NCBI GenBank assembly: GCA_024279285.1
Contig: JAJRRR010000078.1
Coordinates: 1-37,104 of the forward strand
Direction: 5' to 3'
Origin: Planctomycetota bacterium
GTDB lineage: Bacteria > Planctomycetota > Planctomycetia > Pirellulales > S012-138
DNA: 37,104 nt
Program-made: the position numbers and the translations under genes
Notes under the pieces: model-generated
Told to the model about the DNA's origin: nothing
The model's database searches: none
What the model saw: the letters and a program-made list of their open reading frames with translations, nothing else
Part shown: positions 22,724 to 31,937 of the stretch, piece by piece
How positions within the stretch are numbered: the first letter of the stretch is position 1
Layout of the letters: every line of letters starts with the position of its first letter

Positions 22724-25700
22724 TTATTGCTGCCCAAACAAGAAAGCCAGCAAGTCGGCCATTTGTTCCACGGAGATTTGCTTTTCCAGTCCTTCGGGCA
22801 TGAGCGACATTCCGGTGCTTTGGATAGCTTCGATTTGGCTGCGTAAGATTTGCTCTTGCTGCCCTTCGCCGCGGCGGAGGGTGATGCTTAGAGGGGTTTC
22901 CTGGACGATGATTCCACTGGTGGTGCGACCGTCCTGAAGTAGCACCAGATAGTTGACGAACTCGGGGTCCACTTGACGGTTGGGGTCCAGGATGTCAATC
23001 AGGAGGGCCTGCGGTCCTCGGGCCAGCACGCCTTCCAAGGGAGGAGCCAGGCGGTGGCCTTCGCCGCGGAAGTGGTGACACGCGGCACAATGTCGGCGAA
23101 ACACCACTTGCCCGCGTCGCGGATCGCCTTGGAGACGGAGGGCTTTCTGGTATTGGGCGATCACTTCCTGGCGAGGGCTGGGGGCTTGGAGAAGTTTTTG
23201 GGCCCTTTGGCGAAGTTCCGGCCGAGGATAGCGCAACAATCGGCGCACCTGAAGCGAGGTCAGCTCCCCGGGCCGCAAACGCCCTTGTTCCAGCCCCTGC
23301 AGCAAAGCTTCCACATGAATGGGGCGACTCAGCAGGGTGTCCAGCGCTGCGCGTTTCACTGCCGGGGAAAAGTGCCCAAAGCGCTGAAGAATCCACTGGC
23401 TGACTTCCTTTCGGGCGAAGCGTCCCAAGGCCATCAATGCCGCTTGTTGGAGCTGGGGGAACGCGTGGGCATCGAGGAGTTTTTGCAGCACGGGAGCGGC
23501 TTGAGACCAGGGGCTTTGGCCCACCAGCTCCACGGCTTGCACCCGCAGCGGCCAAGGAGCCTGAGGGTCCAAGGCCACCTGGGCTCCCTGAGCCATGAGT
23601 TGGGCCAAGGCTTGGCTTTCCGGGTCGGTGTTTCCCTGGAGCCGCAACCGCTCCGGCCGGGTCCGACGCACCCCTTCCACCACCCCTTGAGCCAAAGCCA
23701 GGCCCAGGTGAGGCCGGGAGCGACTTACTCGTTGGATCAACTCCACCAGCTCAGACAATTGCTCCGGTGAAGCTGTGGCAGCGGCGGTCTGAGCCAGAGG
23801 ACGCAACCACTCTTTGCACTGAGGGGCCTCCAACCAGGACGGCACAGCGCACAGTTGACGCATCATCTCCCCCGCCCGAGCCACCGAAGAACTCAACACC
23901 GCCACGCGAACCCAAGGATCGGCCACATCCTGCCGGGCAATCTGGACCAGTGCCGCTGTGGCCGCAGGGCTGTTCAGCTCTCCCAAGGCAAATGCCACCC
24001 AGTAGCGCACCTCCACCTGGGGGTGATGGGCCAAAGCGAGCACGGCTTGGGCCACTTGAGGATGGCCCATGTGCTCATAAGCCACTTGGACCGCCTGAGC
24101 ACACACGCGCCAGTGGGCGTCTTGCAACGCCTGCACCAGCACCGCAGGACGAAGCCTCCCGGTGGCCTGAAGCACCCACAAGGCCATCATCCGCCCCAGG
24201 GGCGAGCCTTGACAAACCATTTGTTCCAAAAGCGGCACCATTTGAGGCTCATCCCTTTGCACCAACAAGCGATGGGCGGTGAGACGGTGCCATCCGTTGG
24301 GATGTTCCAGCAAACGGACCAGTTGGGCAGAGGTTTTGTTTCCCAGGGGGACTCGCCCTGAGGGCTGGCGAAATCCCCGAGGCACGATCCGCCACAACCG
24401 GCCCCGATCCCAACCGGAGTTGAGATCAATGACCCTCAGGGCCTCAGGCGGAATGGAGCCGATGTATTCCAGGATCTCCCGGTACATATCGGCCACATAG
24501 ATTACTCCCCAGGGGGAGTTGGTCATCATCACGGGCCGGAACCAGTTTTCGCGTGAGGCGAGCCATTCGCCTTGCCGGTCCACGCGCTTGGCCCGATAAA
24601 GCACCCCCTGCTGAAACAGACTTTTGCGATGGATCAGGTTGCTGGTGGTGTCGCCGATCAGGGCGGTGAGACCGAACCCAGGGTACTGGTCTCCGGTGTA
24701 GATCGTGGCACCGGAGGCGGCGGTGAAGGTGCCCCAAGGGCGTCCTCCGGCTTCCTCGGCTCCGGGCAAGTTGTCCCGAACCCGTCGCAACTGACGCAGC
24801 ACCCGCCAACCCTCGGGAGGACTTTGCCGAAAAATCTCCATGCCCCGCTGAGGGTCAAAAATCGGCACGGCCGGGCGAGGAAAGTCCACATAAGGGTTCC
24901 GCCTGACCATCCGCAACGGATAGGCAATCTGCAACAGCGGAGAGTTGTTGTTGGCACAAGTGAACCAATGGCCCCAAGAGTCCATGCTCAGCCCAAATTG
25001 GCCCCCTCCGCTTTCCACCCGAAGGTCGCCGGTGCGTGGGTCAAAGCTGAAGTGGTGATACATGGGCAGGTGGATTTGGTGTTTTGCACCGGGCCGGGAG
25101 GGCCACATCAGGGCTTGGACTTGGCCGCCACTTCGGGCCACGCCATAAATACGGCCATCCAGCCCCCAACGCAAACACCCCACCGGATGCGTGGAATACA
25201 ACACCCGAAAGCCCGTCAACGCCTTGCGCCGCAGGTCGGCTCGCCCGTCCCCGTTGGTATCTTCCATGTACCAAATGTGCGGGGAAGCTGCGACGAACAC
25301 CCCGCGTTTGTAGCGACACACGGAGACGGGAAACGCCAGCTTGTCGGCAAATACCCAAGAGCAATCCATTCGCCCATCTCCGTCCCGATCCTCCAGCACG
25401 CGAATTCGGCACAGGCGTTCTTTTTGCCGTAAAGGCCAACTGCGCATCTCACATACCCACAGCCGCCCTTGTTCGTCAAAGGTCAAGTCCACGGGGTCGT
25501 AGACCAGGGGTTCGGCGGCCACCAGTTGGACTTCAAACCCTGGGGCCACCACCAGAGCTTTTTGCGACTCTTGGGGCTCAAGCGGCAGGGTGCGACGCAG
25601 CAGCTTGGATTGAGCTTGTTCCAACTGGTCCAGTCGAGGCAGGTTGGACACTTGGGCCGACAAAGAGCCTGCGACCCCAAGCACAAGCACCCATCCTGCT

Positions 25701-25789
25701 GTCCAGACTTTAACCAGGCTTGCGACTGGGAAGCTTTTTCCCACGCGGCTTGAAACCAGCATGATCCAGCAGTTGGCGAGCGTTTTCAT
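22724..25789 (-). CDS. PVC-type membrane-bound dehydrogenase-like cytochrome c with HEAT repeats
   Basis: Secreted or periplasmic 1021-aa protein of a family greatly expanded in planctomycetes. After a signal peptide (hydrophobic core ending SLSAQ near residue 46) comes a propeller-like domain of the TIGR02604 type (VAPGFEVQLVAAEPLVYDPV, DLTFDEQGRLWVCEMRSWP, GDGRADL). HEAT-like helical repeats cover roughly 480-870. The C-terminal haem domain of the TIGR02603 type has CAACH at 901-905 and a likely axial Met997 in SLMPEGL. Such proteins are thought to oxidise sugars or alcohols and pass electrons on; the substrate is unknown. ATG at 25789 overlaps the upstream gene's end by 80 bases; ATG at 25762 is an alternative that still leaves a signal peptide. 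Neither has a clear ribosome-binding site. Confidence 0.9.
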   Translation of the reverse strand: MKTLANCWIMLVSSRVGKSFPVASLVKVWTAGWVLVLGVAGSLSAQVSNLPRLDQLEQAQSKLLRRTLPLEPQESQKALVVAPGFEVQLVAAEPLVYDPVDLTFDEQGRLWVCEMRSWPLRQKERLCRIRVLEDRDGDGRMDCSWVFADKLAFPVSVCRYKRGVFVAASPHIWYMEDTNGDGRADLRRKALTGFRVLYSTHPVGCLRWGLDGRIYGVARSGGQVQALMWPSRPGAKHQIHLPMYHHFSFDPRTGDLRVESGGGQFGLSMDSWGHWFTCANNNSPLLQIAYPLRMVRRNPYVDFPRPAVPIFDPQRGMEIFRQSPPEGWRVLRQLRRVRDNLPGAEEAGGRPWGTFTAASGATIYTGDQYPGFGLTALIGDTTSNLIHRKSLFQQGVLYRAKRVDRQGEWLASRENWFRPVMMTNSPWGVIYVADMYREILEYIGSIPPEALRVIDLNSGWDRGRLWRIVPRGFRQPSGRVPLGNKTSAQLVRLLEHPNGWHRLTAHRLLVQRDEPQMVPLLEQMVCQGSPLGRMMALWVLQATGRLRPAVLVQALQDAHWRVCAQAVQVAYEHMGHPQVAQAVLALAHHPQVEVRYWVAFALGELNSPAATAALVQIARQDVADPWVRVAVLSSSVARAGEMMRQLCAVPSWLEAPQCKEWLRPLAQTAAATASPEQLSELVELIQRVSRSRPHLGLALAQGVVEGVRRTRPERLRLQGNTDPESQALAQLMAQGAQVALDPQAPWPLRVQAVELVGQSPWSQAAPVLQKLLDAHAFPQLQQAALMALGRFARKEVSQWILQRFGHFSPAVKRAALDTLLSRPIHVEALLQGLEQGRLRPGELTSLQVRRLLRYPRPELRQRAQKLLQAPSPRQEVIAQYQKALRLQGDPRRGQVVFRRHCAACHHFRGEGHRLAPPLEGVLARGPQALLIDILDPNRQVDPEFVNYLVLLQDGRTTSGIIVQETPLSITLRRGEGQQEQILRSQIEAIQSTGMSLMPEGLEKQISVEQMADLLAFLFGQQ

Positions 25790-26525
25790 GGCACAAGGCT
25801 TTTTGAACCCTAGGGGGCAAGGCGGCTTCGGTTAGTTTTAACACGGCGGCCTCGGGCACAAACAGGGGGGCATGTGTGCCAAACAACACCCTGGCGGGGG
25901 AAAAATCCTCCATCAGCCGCTCCAAAGCACCCAAACCTTCCAGCATGGAGTGTTCCACATACACCAGGCCCCAATTGCGCATGCTACGCAACATCCGAGG
26001 GGAAACACTGCGCATCGCTCCCAGGAGCACCACCGGCACTTCAGGGAAGGCTCGCAGCCGTGCTTGCAAGGGGGCAAGATTCACATCCGGCACACGCACC
26101 AAGGGATGCTGCGTGCGGGGGTCTTCCATGCGCACCACCACTTGCAGCACCACCCGGGCCTTGGCCGCAGCGGCAAACATCTGGCCCACCCGGGGATGGT
26201 CCAACTGATAGCCGTGGTAGCCCGGATATAACCTCACCACCGGCATCTTCCACCGGTGGACGCAGCGTTGGAAAGTGGTTTGCCAATCGGGAGCCAGCGG
26301 GTTGACCACGCCCACAGGAACCAGCGTTTCGGGAAACGGAGCGGTGCGTTGGACCGTGCGCTGGTTGACCGCGTCCAGGTCCCGGTGCAACAAACCTTCC
26401 AGCGAGGCCACCCAGGCTTGTCCGATCCCACTGGCCCCAAGCCGCTTGACCAGTGCCTTGGGCCGGGAAAGCTCTAAAAACCCAAAAGGCCACTGGCCCA
26501 CATGGGCATTCACATCCACGATCAC
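25710..26525 (-). CDS. Amidohydrolase-like TIM-barrel protein with altered metal site
   Basis: Amidohydrolase-2-like protein, 271 aa. The open frame runs upstream to 27038, but only as a shadow of the neighbour. The GTG at 26525 overlaps that neighbour's stop by four bases (GTGA) and gives the correct N-terminus, MIVDVNAHVGQWPF. The first metal motif, usually HxH, is NxH here (Asn6, His8), and the late GSD motif that supplies the catalytic Asp is GTH (in RVLFGTHAPLF). Metal binding or chemistry may therefore differ, or be lost. There is no signal peptide. It is translationally coupled to a Tat-exported paralogue with an intact site, so the two may act on the same compound or as partners. Confidence 0.75.
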   Translation of the reverse strand: MIVDVNAHVGQWPFGFLELSRPKALVKRLGASGIGQAWVASLEGLLHRDLDAVNQRTVQRTAPFPETLVPVGVVNPLAPDWQTTFQRCVHRWKMPVVRLYPGYHGYQLDHPRVGQMFAAAAKARVVLQVVVRMEDPRTQHPLVRVPDVNLAPLQARLRAFPEVPVVLLGAMRSVSPRMLRSMRNWGLVYVEHSMLEGLGALERLMEDFSPARVLFGTHAPLFVPEAAVLKLTEAALPPRVQKALCHENARQLLDHAGFKPRGKKLPSRKPG

Positions 26526-27481
26526 GGCTGCACCTTTTCTCCTTTGGTTTGGAGCACAGGAGCCAAGAGCCTGCGCAGATTGGCTCCCAGGATCATAAAC
26601 TTTTCTTGTTCCGACACGCTGGCTCCCAACACTTTGGCCACCTGGGAGGCGAAGGTCCGTCCAGGTGTGTCGCTTCCAAACAGCACCCGCCGGGCACCCA
26701 GCTCGCGGACGGCCATTTCCACCATTCCGGCTTGCGGGTCGGTGCCGCCCAGTCCGGCCCAAATGTTCCGATGCCGCCGAATGGCTGCTATGCCCCAAGC
26801 CCATTGCCCCCCTGTGTGTCCGGCGATGAGTTGGGCCTGAGGACACGCTTGGGCCAATTGGGCCAGATCCTCCGGGGTGCTTTCCCCGGGCAAGTTGCCG
26901 GTGGTTTTGTACCAGGTGTGCTGAAACACTGGCACGCCCAGTCGGGCTGCTTCGCGCACCACTTGGAGCACTCGCGGATCTTGGGCCCGAAGGGCCACCC
27001 AAAGCTTCACGCCCACCAACGGACCGTCCCGAACGCAACGATGCAATTCCCTAATGCTTTCCTCGGGAAACTTGGGATTCAGATACACAAACCCCAACGC
27101 AGCTCCCCGGCTGGCTTCCACCGCACGCATCAGGTCATCGTTATCCTTGCGGAACTGCGCCGGGGTGGGATCGTAGCGAAACCGCATGCCCATGAAAAAC
27201 ACCACACGCTCCACTCCCAAACGACGCCCATACCGCAGCACCCAAGCCACACGCTCTTGGGCCGAGAGGCCCTGACCGGTCAGATGGGCATGCAGGTCCC
27301 AGATGCGATACCGCCGCAACTGCTGCTGCCAAGAGCTGGTTTTGGCAAAGGAGCTTCTTTCCCAGGAAAGCCACAATCCAGTTGCAGCGGTTGACTGCAA
27401 AAACCTGCGTCGGGAAAAGTGTGCCCGAGGCAGTGAATGCGTCTTTGGGGAAATCCTGGGGCGGTCGCGTCGTGATGCCAT
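26522..27481 (-). CDS. Tat-exported amidohydrolase family protein
   Basis: Predicted metal-dependent hydrolase or decarboxylase of the amidohydrolase-2 group, 319 aa. The start at 27481 follows AAGGAGG at ideal spacing; the longer frame to 27652 is unsupported. A twin-arginine signal SRRRFLQSTAATG lies at residues 23-35, so the protein is likely exported folded. The metal ligands are all visible: DLHAHL (His64, His66), FQHTWY, IAGHTGG and the catalytic Asp in LFGSDTPG. It is first in a three-gene unit with the altered paralogue and the giant cytochrome; that unit suggests a periplasmic catabolic or detoxifying route whose substrate I cannot name. Confidence 0.85.
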   Translation of the reverse strand: MASRRDRPRISPKTHSLPRAHFSRRRFLQSTAATGLWLSWERSSFAKTSSWQQQLRRYRIWDLHAHLTGQGLSAQERVAWVLRYGRRLGVERVVFFMGMRFRYDPTPAQFRKDNDDLMRAVEASRGAALGFVYLNPKFPEESIRELHRCVRDGPLVGVKLWVALRAQDPRVLQVVREAARLGVPVFQHTWYKTTGNLPGESTPEDLAQLAQACPQAQLIAGHTGGQWAWGIAAIRRHRNIWAGLGGTDPQAGMVEMAVRELGARRVLFGSDTPGRTFASQVAKVLGASVSEQEKFMILGANLRRLLAPVLQTKGEKVQP

Positions 27482-27673
27482 CCTGTCCTCCTTAAAAACT
27501 GGTGGCGGTTCCAGTGTGCTTGTTGTTCGTTCTAGAGTCAAAAGAAAGAGCCAAAACCACCGAGGCGTGAAACCACAAAGAACAGCAAGTTTTGGATGGA
27601 AAAAACGGAACGCTTCATCCCGGCAGGTGCAAGCCGCAGGGTGTCGAAGCAAGCGGCAGGCGGTCCGTGGAGA

Positions 27674-28432
27674 TTAGCAGTTCTCGTCAGGGACGAGCAG
27701 AGCTTTTAACTGTTCCAAGTGGGCAATTCTTACACAACCCGGCTTTTCCTGCACAGGATCTGTACAAAGCCACAAGGCTTGCCACCCGGCGGCCAAAGCC
27801 GGCAAAACATCGGCTCGCAAAGTGTCGCCCACCATGAGACACTCCTGCGGAGCCAAGCCCAAATGGTCGGCTATGCGACGGAAAAACTCCACCGAGGGCT
27901 TGCGCACCCCCAACCGGGTGCAGACGAACACCCACCGGGCCAGGTCCAACGGAGGCTTGTGGCGGCAGATCGCCTCCAGGCGACGATCAAAGTTAGAGGC
28001 CACCGCCAGCAGATAGCCTTGCTCATGGAGCCACGGCCAAAGTCCTTCCACGCCTGGGCACAAGCGCCAGTGCCGAGCCTGGGCAAAGTGATTCCAAAGC
28101 CGTTCAAAAAGCTCCTCCAGCTTCACCGGCTGGTCGCCAAAGACATCCTGCACCACTTGGCGCCACAGCCGTCGTTCGGTTTGCTCCGAACAAGGTTCCA
28201 CAGCAGCAGAGCCGAAGCACCGGGCAAATGCTGCATGAAACCGCTCCTGGACTTCCTGCACCGACAAACGGCTTCCCAGCACTCGGCCGTGTTGGAAGTA
28301 GGCTTGGGCCAAAGGGGGCTGGGGCTCCAGGAGCGTCCCCACGGCGTCAAACACCACTGCCCGAACCGCCTCCGCCGCCGGGAGCTTCGCCGCAGGCGAG
28401 GTGTACAAGTCCCTGTCGCAATGCTCCGGCAT
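27674..28432 (-). CDS. HAD-superfamily hydrolase, HDHD3/DREG-2-like
   Basis: Haloacid dehalogenase-fold protein of 252 aa. Motif I is VFDAVGTLL with Asp29 as nucleophile; the second Asp of the DxD pair is Val31. Motif II-like VASNFD, the Lys of motif III in GVRKPS and the acidic motif IV in MVGDTLRADV are present, and a helical cap lies between. A missing second Asp is typical of the HDHD3/DREG-2-like group, whose substrates are not known, and it weakens the case for ordinary phosphatase activity. The gene starts four bases after the rseP stop, so it belongs to the dxr-rseP transcript. Confidence 0.85.
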   Translation of the reverse strand: MPEHCDRDLYTSPAAKLPAAEAVRAVVFDAVGTLLEPQPPLAQAYFQHGRVLGSRLSVQEVQERFHAAFARCFGSAAVEPCSEQTERRLWRQVVQDVFGDQPVKLEELFERLWNHFAQARHWRLCPGVEGLWPWLHEQGYLLAVASNFDRRLEAICRHKPPLDLARWVFVCTRLGVRKPSVEFFRRIADHLGLAPQECLMVGDTLRADVLPALAAGWQALWLCTDPVQEKPGCVRIAHLEQLKALLVPDENC

Positions 28433-28436
28433 GGCC

Positions 28437-30497
28437 CTATTCCATCAGCCGAGAGATGTCCATCATCGTCACCACCAAAATCAATCCCAACAGGAACAAG
28501 AAGCCAAGCAAGGTGATGGCGATGTAAACGCGAGGGCTGACTGGTTTGCCCCGAATGGCTTCATAGAGCAGAAAGACAAAGTGCCCACCGTCCAGCACGG
28601 GGATGGGCAAGGCGTTGAGCACGGCCAAGTTGGCACTGAGCAGGGCCAAGAACAGGATGAAATCCACAAATCCTTGCTGCACATGCATGGCGGCCTGACG
28701 GAAGATGGTGATGGGCCCACCGATCTGGCCTCCTAGGCGACGGATGTTTTGCAAAAACCGCACTACCACGGTGAGCTGTTCTCCGGTTTCTCGGGCACCC
28801 AGCCGCAAGGCTTCCCCCCAGGATTGGGCTTTTCGCACATAGCGCAACGGGCGGAACAGGAACCCTCGTTGGTAGAAGTTCCATCGGGCCGATTCTTCAA
28901 TGGTCAGTTCCACCGGCTCGTCCCGACCTTGCAAATAGACCAGCATTCGGGCTCCCGGCAGACTGTTTTGCATGGCCAAAAACACTTGGGGCCAGTTGGG
29001 ATGATCCTTGCCCAAACGGATGGTTAGTTCCGGCTGGGGCATCCAGGGGCTGTCTTGCAGTTCCTCGGGCAAAGGGGGTTGGAGAATCTTCACCTGGGTA
29101 ATCTCGCCGGTAAAGCTACCCTCCTGGGGTACAAACGCTCCGCTTCGCTGAGCCGGAGAGTCCGGCAAGACGCGCTGCACGCGGTTAATGATCCGATAAC
29201 AAATTCCTAACCCTGGTGCCCCGATCGGAGTGCCTGGGGTGTAACTCAAATCCACCCATTGAGGTTCCTCCAACAAAATGTGCGGAAACTCCAGCCGCAA
29301 GTTGCCCTGGCGACGCACCACCACCGTGATGCTCTTTCCGGCCAGGCGACGCAGTTGTTCTGGCAAAGTCACGGGGTCCAGGTCCAGCGGGCGCTGGTCT
29401 TCCTCGGAGCGGATTTCCAGGATCAGATCGCCCACTTGGAGCCCTGGTGGGGTGTCCTTGGGAGCGTTGGCGGCTTGGGCCAAAGCGGCCGGAGAGCCCT
29501 GTCGCACAGCCACAATCTCGCCCATGGCCATCACCAGTCCCACCCGACGCATGGGATTGGGAGCCAGTTTGATCTCCAACGGTTCCTGCTGCCCCGGACG
29601 ATCCACGCGCACCCGAATCGTCTCGTCCGTGTGTCGCACCAAGGCAGCCAGCAGTTGAGCGTGGTTTTGAATTTCCTGGTCGGCGATGGCCACGATGCGG
29701 TCCCCGGCCTGAAACTCCGGAGTGGCGTCGGCGGCCGGAGTGCCGGGCAACACCGGCACCGAAGCCAGCACCACATCCTGAGCCGAAGTGATGCCCAAGA
29801 TAGGAATGGGAGCTGCGGCGATGGGCTTGGGCCGCAGTCGCATGTGAATGGGCTTGGCTTCGCCCGGGCGGCGAATCGTCAGCTCCACCCCTTGCTCCGG
29901 ATCGCCAAAAGCTACCGCATGGAGCAAATCCCGAAACTGAGGTTGGCGAACCTGGTCCACTTGAACGATTTCGTCCCCGGGCCGCAGTCCTTGTTCCCAG
30001 GCGGCTCCCCCGGGGGTCAACTGGCCCACCACCGCAGGAGGGTAGGGCACTCCCAACCAATACGCCCAGGAAGACAACACAAACGCCAACACCACATTCA
30101 TCACCACGCCGGCGGAGATGATGACCATTCGGGCCCCGACCGGCTTGGCCAGATAGCTTCTGGGATCCAGTCCCCCGGGGTGTTGGGAATCTTGGGCTCG
30201 TTGCAGCTCTTCCTGGATCCGATAGGGATTGTCTTCCTGGCCCAGCATCTTGACATATCCGCCCAAGGGAAGCACTCCCACCCCATACTCCGTCTCTCCC
30301 CAGCGCCAGGAGAGTTTCAGCCCGGCGATGTCAAAGCCGATCATGAACTTTTCCACTTTCACCCCGCAGGCTTTGGCCGCCAGGAAGTGCCCCAGCTCGT
30401 GCACAAAGATCACCACTCCCAAGCCCACGGCCACCCACAACGCCGTGAGCCAACTCTCCAGGCTCCACCACGCAGCTAACACGACGAGCACTTCCAC
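28437..30497 (-). CDS. rseP: Site-2 intramembrane zinc protease RseP with several PDZ domains
   Basis: Inner-membrane M50 metalloprotease that cleaves membrane-bound regulators such as anti-sigma factors. The zinc motif HELGH is at residues 33-37 and the third-ligand LDG motif is near Asp636 (IPVLDGGHF). Hydrophobic segments flank both. Between them are at least three PDZ-like repeats (LTPGGAAWEQGLRPGDEI, FQAGDRIVAIADQEI, LQVGDLILEI), perhaps a fourth. At 686 aa it is much longer than the roughly 450-aa E. coli enzyme. I moved the start to GTG at 30497, six bases after a perfect AGGAGGT; the ATG at 30521 has no such site. It overlaps dxr by 22 bases, a common gene pair. Confidence 0.93.
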   Translation of the reverse strand: MEVLVVLAAWWSLESWLTALWVAVGLGVVIFVHELGHFLAAKACGVKVEKFMIGFDIAGLKLSWRWGETEYGVGVLPLGGYVKMLGQEDNPYRIQEELQRAQDSQHPGGLDPRSYLAKPVGARMVIISAGVVMNVVLAFVLSSWAYWLGVPYPPAVVGQLTPGGAAWEQGLRPGDEIVQVDQVRQPQFRDLLHAVAFGDPEQGVELTIRRPGEAKPIHMRLRPKPIAAAPIPILGITSAQDVVLASVPVLPGTPAADATPEFQAGDRIVAIADQEIQNHAQLLAALVRHTDETIRVRVDRPGQQEPLEIKLAPNPMRRVGLVMAMGEIVAVRQGSPAALAQAANAPKDTPPGLQVGDLILEIRSEEDQRPLDLDPVTLPEQLRRLAGKSITVVVRRQGNLRLEFPHILLEEPQWVDLSYTPGTPIGAPGLGICYRIINRVQRVLPDSPAQRSGAFVPQEGSFTGEITQVKILQPPLPEELQDSPWMPQPELTIRLGKDHPNWPQVFLAMQNSLPGARMLVYLQGRDEPVELTIEESARWNFYQRGFLFRPLRYVRKAQSWGEALRLGARETGEQLTVVVRFLQNIRRLGGQIGGPITIFRQAAMHVQQGFVDFILFLALLSANLAVLNALPIPVLDGGHFVFLLYEAIRGKPVSPRVYIAITLLGFLFLLGLILVVTMMDISRLME

Positions 30498-31654
30498 TTT
30501 TGCACCTCCTGCCGGGCCCAACGGTCCAATTGCAAGATGGTTTCCAAGCTGGGCTGGGGATCAAAAGGGTGTTTTTCTAACACAGCCTCGCACACCGGCA
30601 CAATATCCGTGAAGCGAATCTGACGCTTCAAAAACCGTTCCACGGCCGCTTCGTTGGCGGCATTGAGCACCGCTCCGGCGGTGCCACCTTGGGCAGCTAC
30701 TTGGTAGCCAAGCGACAAAGCCGGAAAACGCTTCCGGTCCGGAGGCTCCAGTTGCCACTGCCACACTCGGGACCAGTCCACCGGGGCAGCAGGACCTGGT
30801 ACCCGATGAGGATAGTAGAGGGCATACTGAATCGGCAATTTCATATCCGGGCAAGAGACTTGAGCCACCACCGACCCGTCCACAAACTCCACCAAAGCGT
30901 GAATCATCGATTGCGGGTGGATCAGCACCTGGATTTTTTCCCCGGGCATATCAAACAGCCACCGGGCTTCAATGATCTCCAAGGCCTTGTTCATCATGGT
31001 GGCCGAGTCCACGGTGATCTTGGGACCCATTTGCCAAGTGGGATGTTGGAGGGCTTCTTGGGGGGTCACTTGGGACAGTTCTTCCAGGGGACGGCGCAGG
31101 AAAGGGCCTCCGCTGGCGGTGAGGATCAATCGGCGTACTTCCTGGGGGCGACCGGCTTTCAGGGCCTGAAACAGCCCGCTGTGTTCGCTGTCGACGGGCA
31201 ACAGCGTGGCATGGGAGTGTCGGGCCAATTGGGTGATCAGTTCTCCGGCGGCCACGAGGGTTTCTTTGTTGGCCAGTGCGACCACTTTTCCGGCCCGAAC
31301 GGCTTCCCAGGTGCCCTTGAGGCCGGCTGCTCCCACCACGGCCGAAAGCACCACATCTACCTCGGAGGCCTGAACCATTTCGGCCCCCCCCGCCGGACCG
31401 CTGAGCACTCGTGTGCCTGCTGGGAACTGCCGAAGCAAGGAAGGCGAAACCCTTCCCGGATCTGTCAACACCACAAAGCGAGGGCGGAATCGCTGGGCTT
31501 GTTCCAGCACCAGTTCCACTTGGGTATGGGCGCTCAAGCCCACACATTCCAACCGCCCCCGGGAAGCCGCAATCACTTCCAAAGCATTCTGGCCGATGCT
31601 TCCGGTGGACCCAAGTACCACCACCCGACGCACACTGGGACCCTGGTCCGTCAT
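30476..31654 (-). CDS. dxr: 1-deoxy-D-xylulose 5-phosphate reductoisomerase
   Basis: Second enzyme of the MEP isoprenoid pathway, converting DXP to MEP with NADPH. The 392-aa protein has the nucleotide-binding GSTGSIG near residue 15, NKETLV, the substrate and metal residues in VDSEHSGLFQ, LTASGGPF and MGPKITVDSATMMNKALEIIEA, all complete. ATG at 31654 puts the Rossmann strand (VRRVVVLGSTG) at the usual place; an in-frame GTG at 31759 would add 35 residues unlike the family. No strong ribosome-binding site is seen before 31654. The C-terminus overlaps rseP by 22 bases, so the two are translationally coupled. Confidence 0.95.
   Translation of the reverse strand: MTDQGPSVRRVVVLGSTGSIGQNALEVIAASRGRLECVGLSAHTQVELVLEQAQRFRPRFVVLTDPGRVSPSLLRQFPAGTRVLSGPAGGAEMVQASEVDVVLSAVVGAAGLKGTWEAVRAGKVVALANKETLVAAGELITQLARHSHATLLPVDSEHSGLFQALKAGRPQEVRRLILTASGGPFLRRPLEELSQVTPQEALQHPTWQMGPKITVDSATMMNKALEIIEARWLFDMPGEKIQVLIHPQSMIHALVEFVDGSVVAQVSCPDMKLPIQYALYYPHRVPGPAAPVDWSRVWQWQLEPPDRKRFPALSLGYQVAAQGGTAGAVLNAANEAAVERFLKRQIRFTDIVPVCEAVLEKHPFDPQPSLETILQLDRWARQEVQKWKCSSC
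30504..30510 (-). promoter_or_regulatory. Ribosome-binding site that fixes the rseP start
   Basis: On the minus strand AGGAGGT lies six bases before GTG at 30497, inside the 3' end of dxr. It is a perfect anti-16S match and argues for the GTG over the upstream ATG at 30521. Confidence 0.7.
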
Positions 31655-31937
31655 GCAGCTTGCCAGTCCAAGCAGGAACCCTCGTCGCCCAAAAAGCTCT
31701 TTGCTCAAGTCTAAATGGAACCACAAGCGGTGGCGATAGGTTCCCTGGAGCTTCTCCACTTTGCAAGAAGATTCGCGGCGTTGAGGGAACCAACTCCCAA
31801 AACAAGCAGCTTCTGGCGGTAAATATTGCTAAGCTGGAAAGGACCCGATGCACGGGTTTTGTCCGAACCGTTGATCGGGTTCGTGCGTACACCAGGGCAG
31901 GTTCTCTGTGGCTCTTTTCGAGACAAGGAGCAGGAAC
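31655..31937 (-). other. Divergent intergenic region between dxr and the ArsM-like gene
   Basis: This 283-base gap must carry promoters for both directions. An AT-rich patch (TAAATATT, about 31820-31827) is the best -10-like sequence, but I could not match it with a well-spaced -35 box on either strand. The only firm element is AAGGAG at 31925-31930, the ribosome-binding site of the + strand gene. No ORF, hairpin or operator-like palindrome stands out. Part of the gap (31655-31759) would be coding if dxr used its upstream GTG. Confidence 0.4.

Noticed and set aside
27686-27700. Hairpin CTCGTC-AGG-GACGAG near the HAD gene end
   Set aside because: It lies inside the coding end and the T run is on the wrong side for the minus-strand transcript.
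29259-30479. A 406-codon + strand frame opposite rseP
   Set aside because: Antisense shadow of a GC-rich gene; the minus strand carries HELGH, PDZ and LDG motifs.
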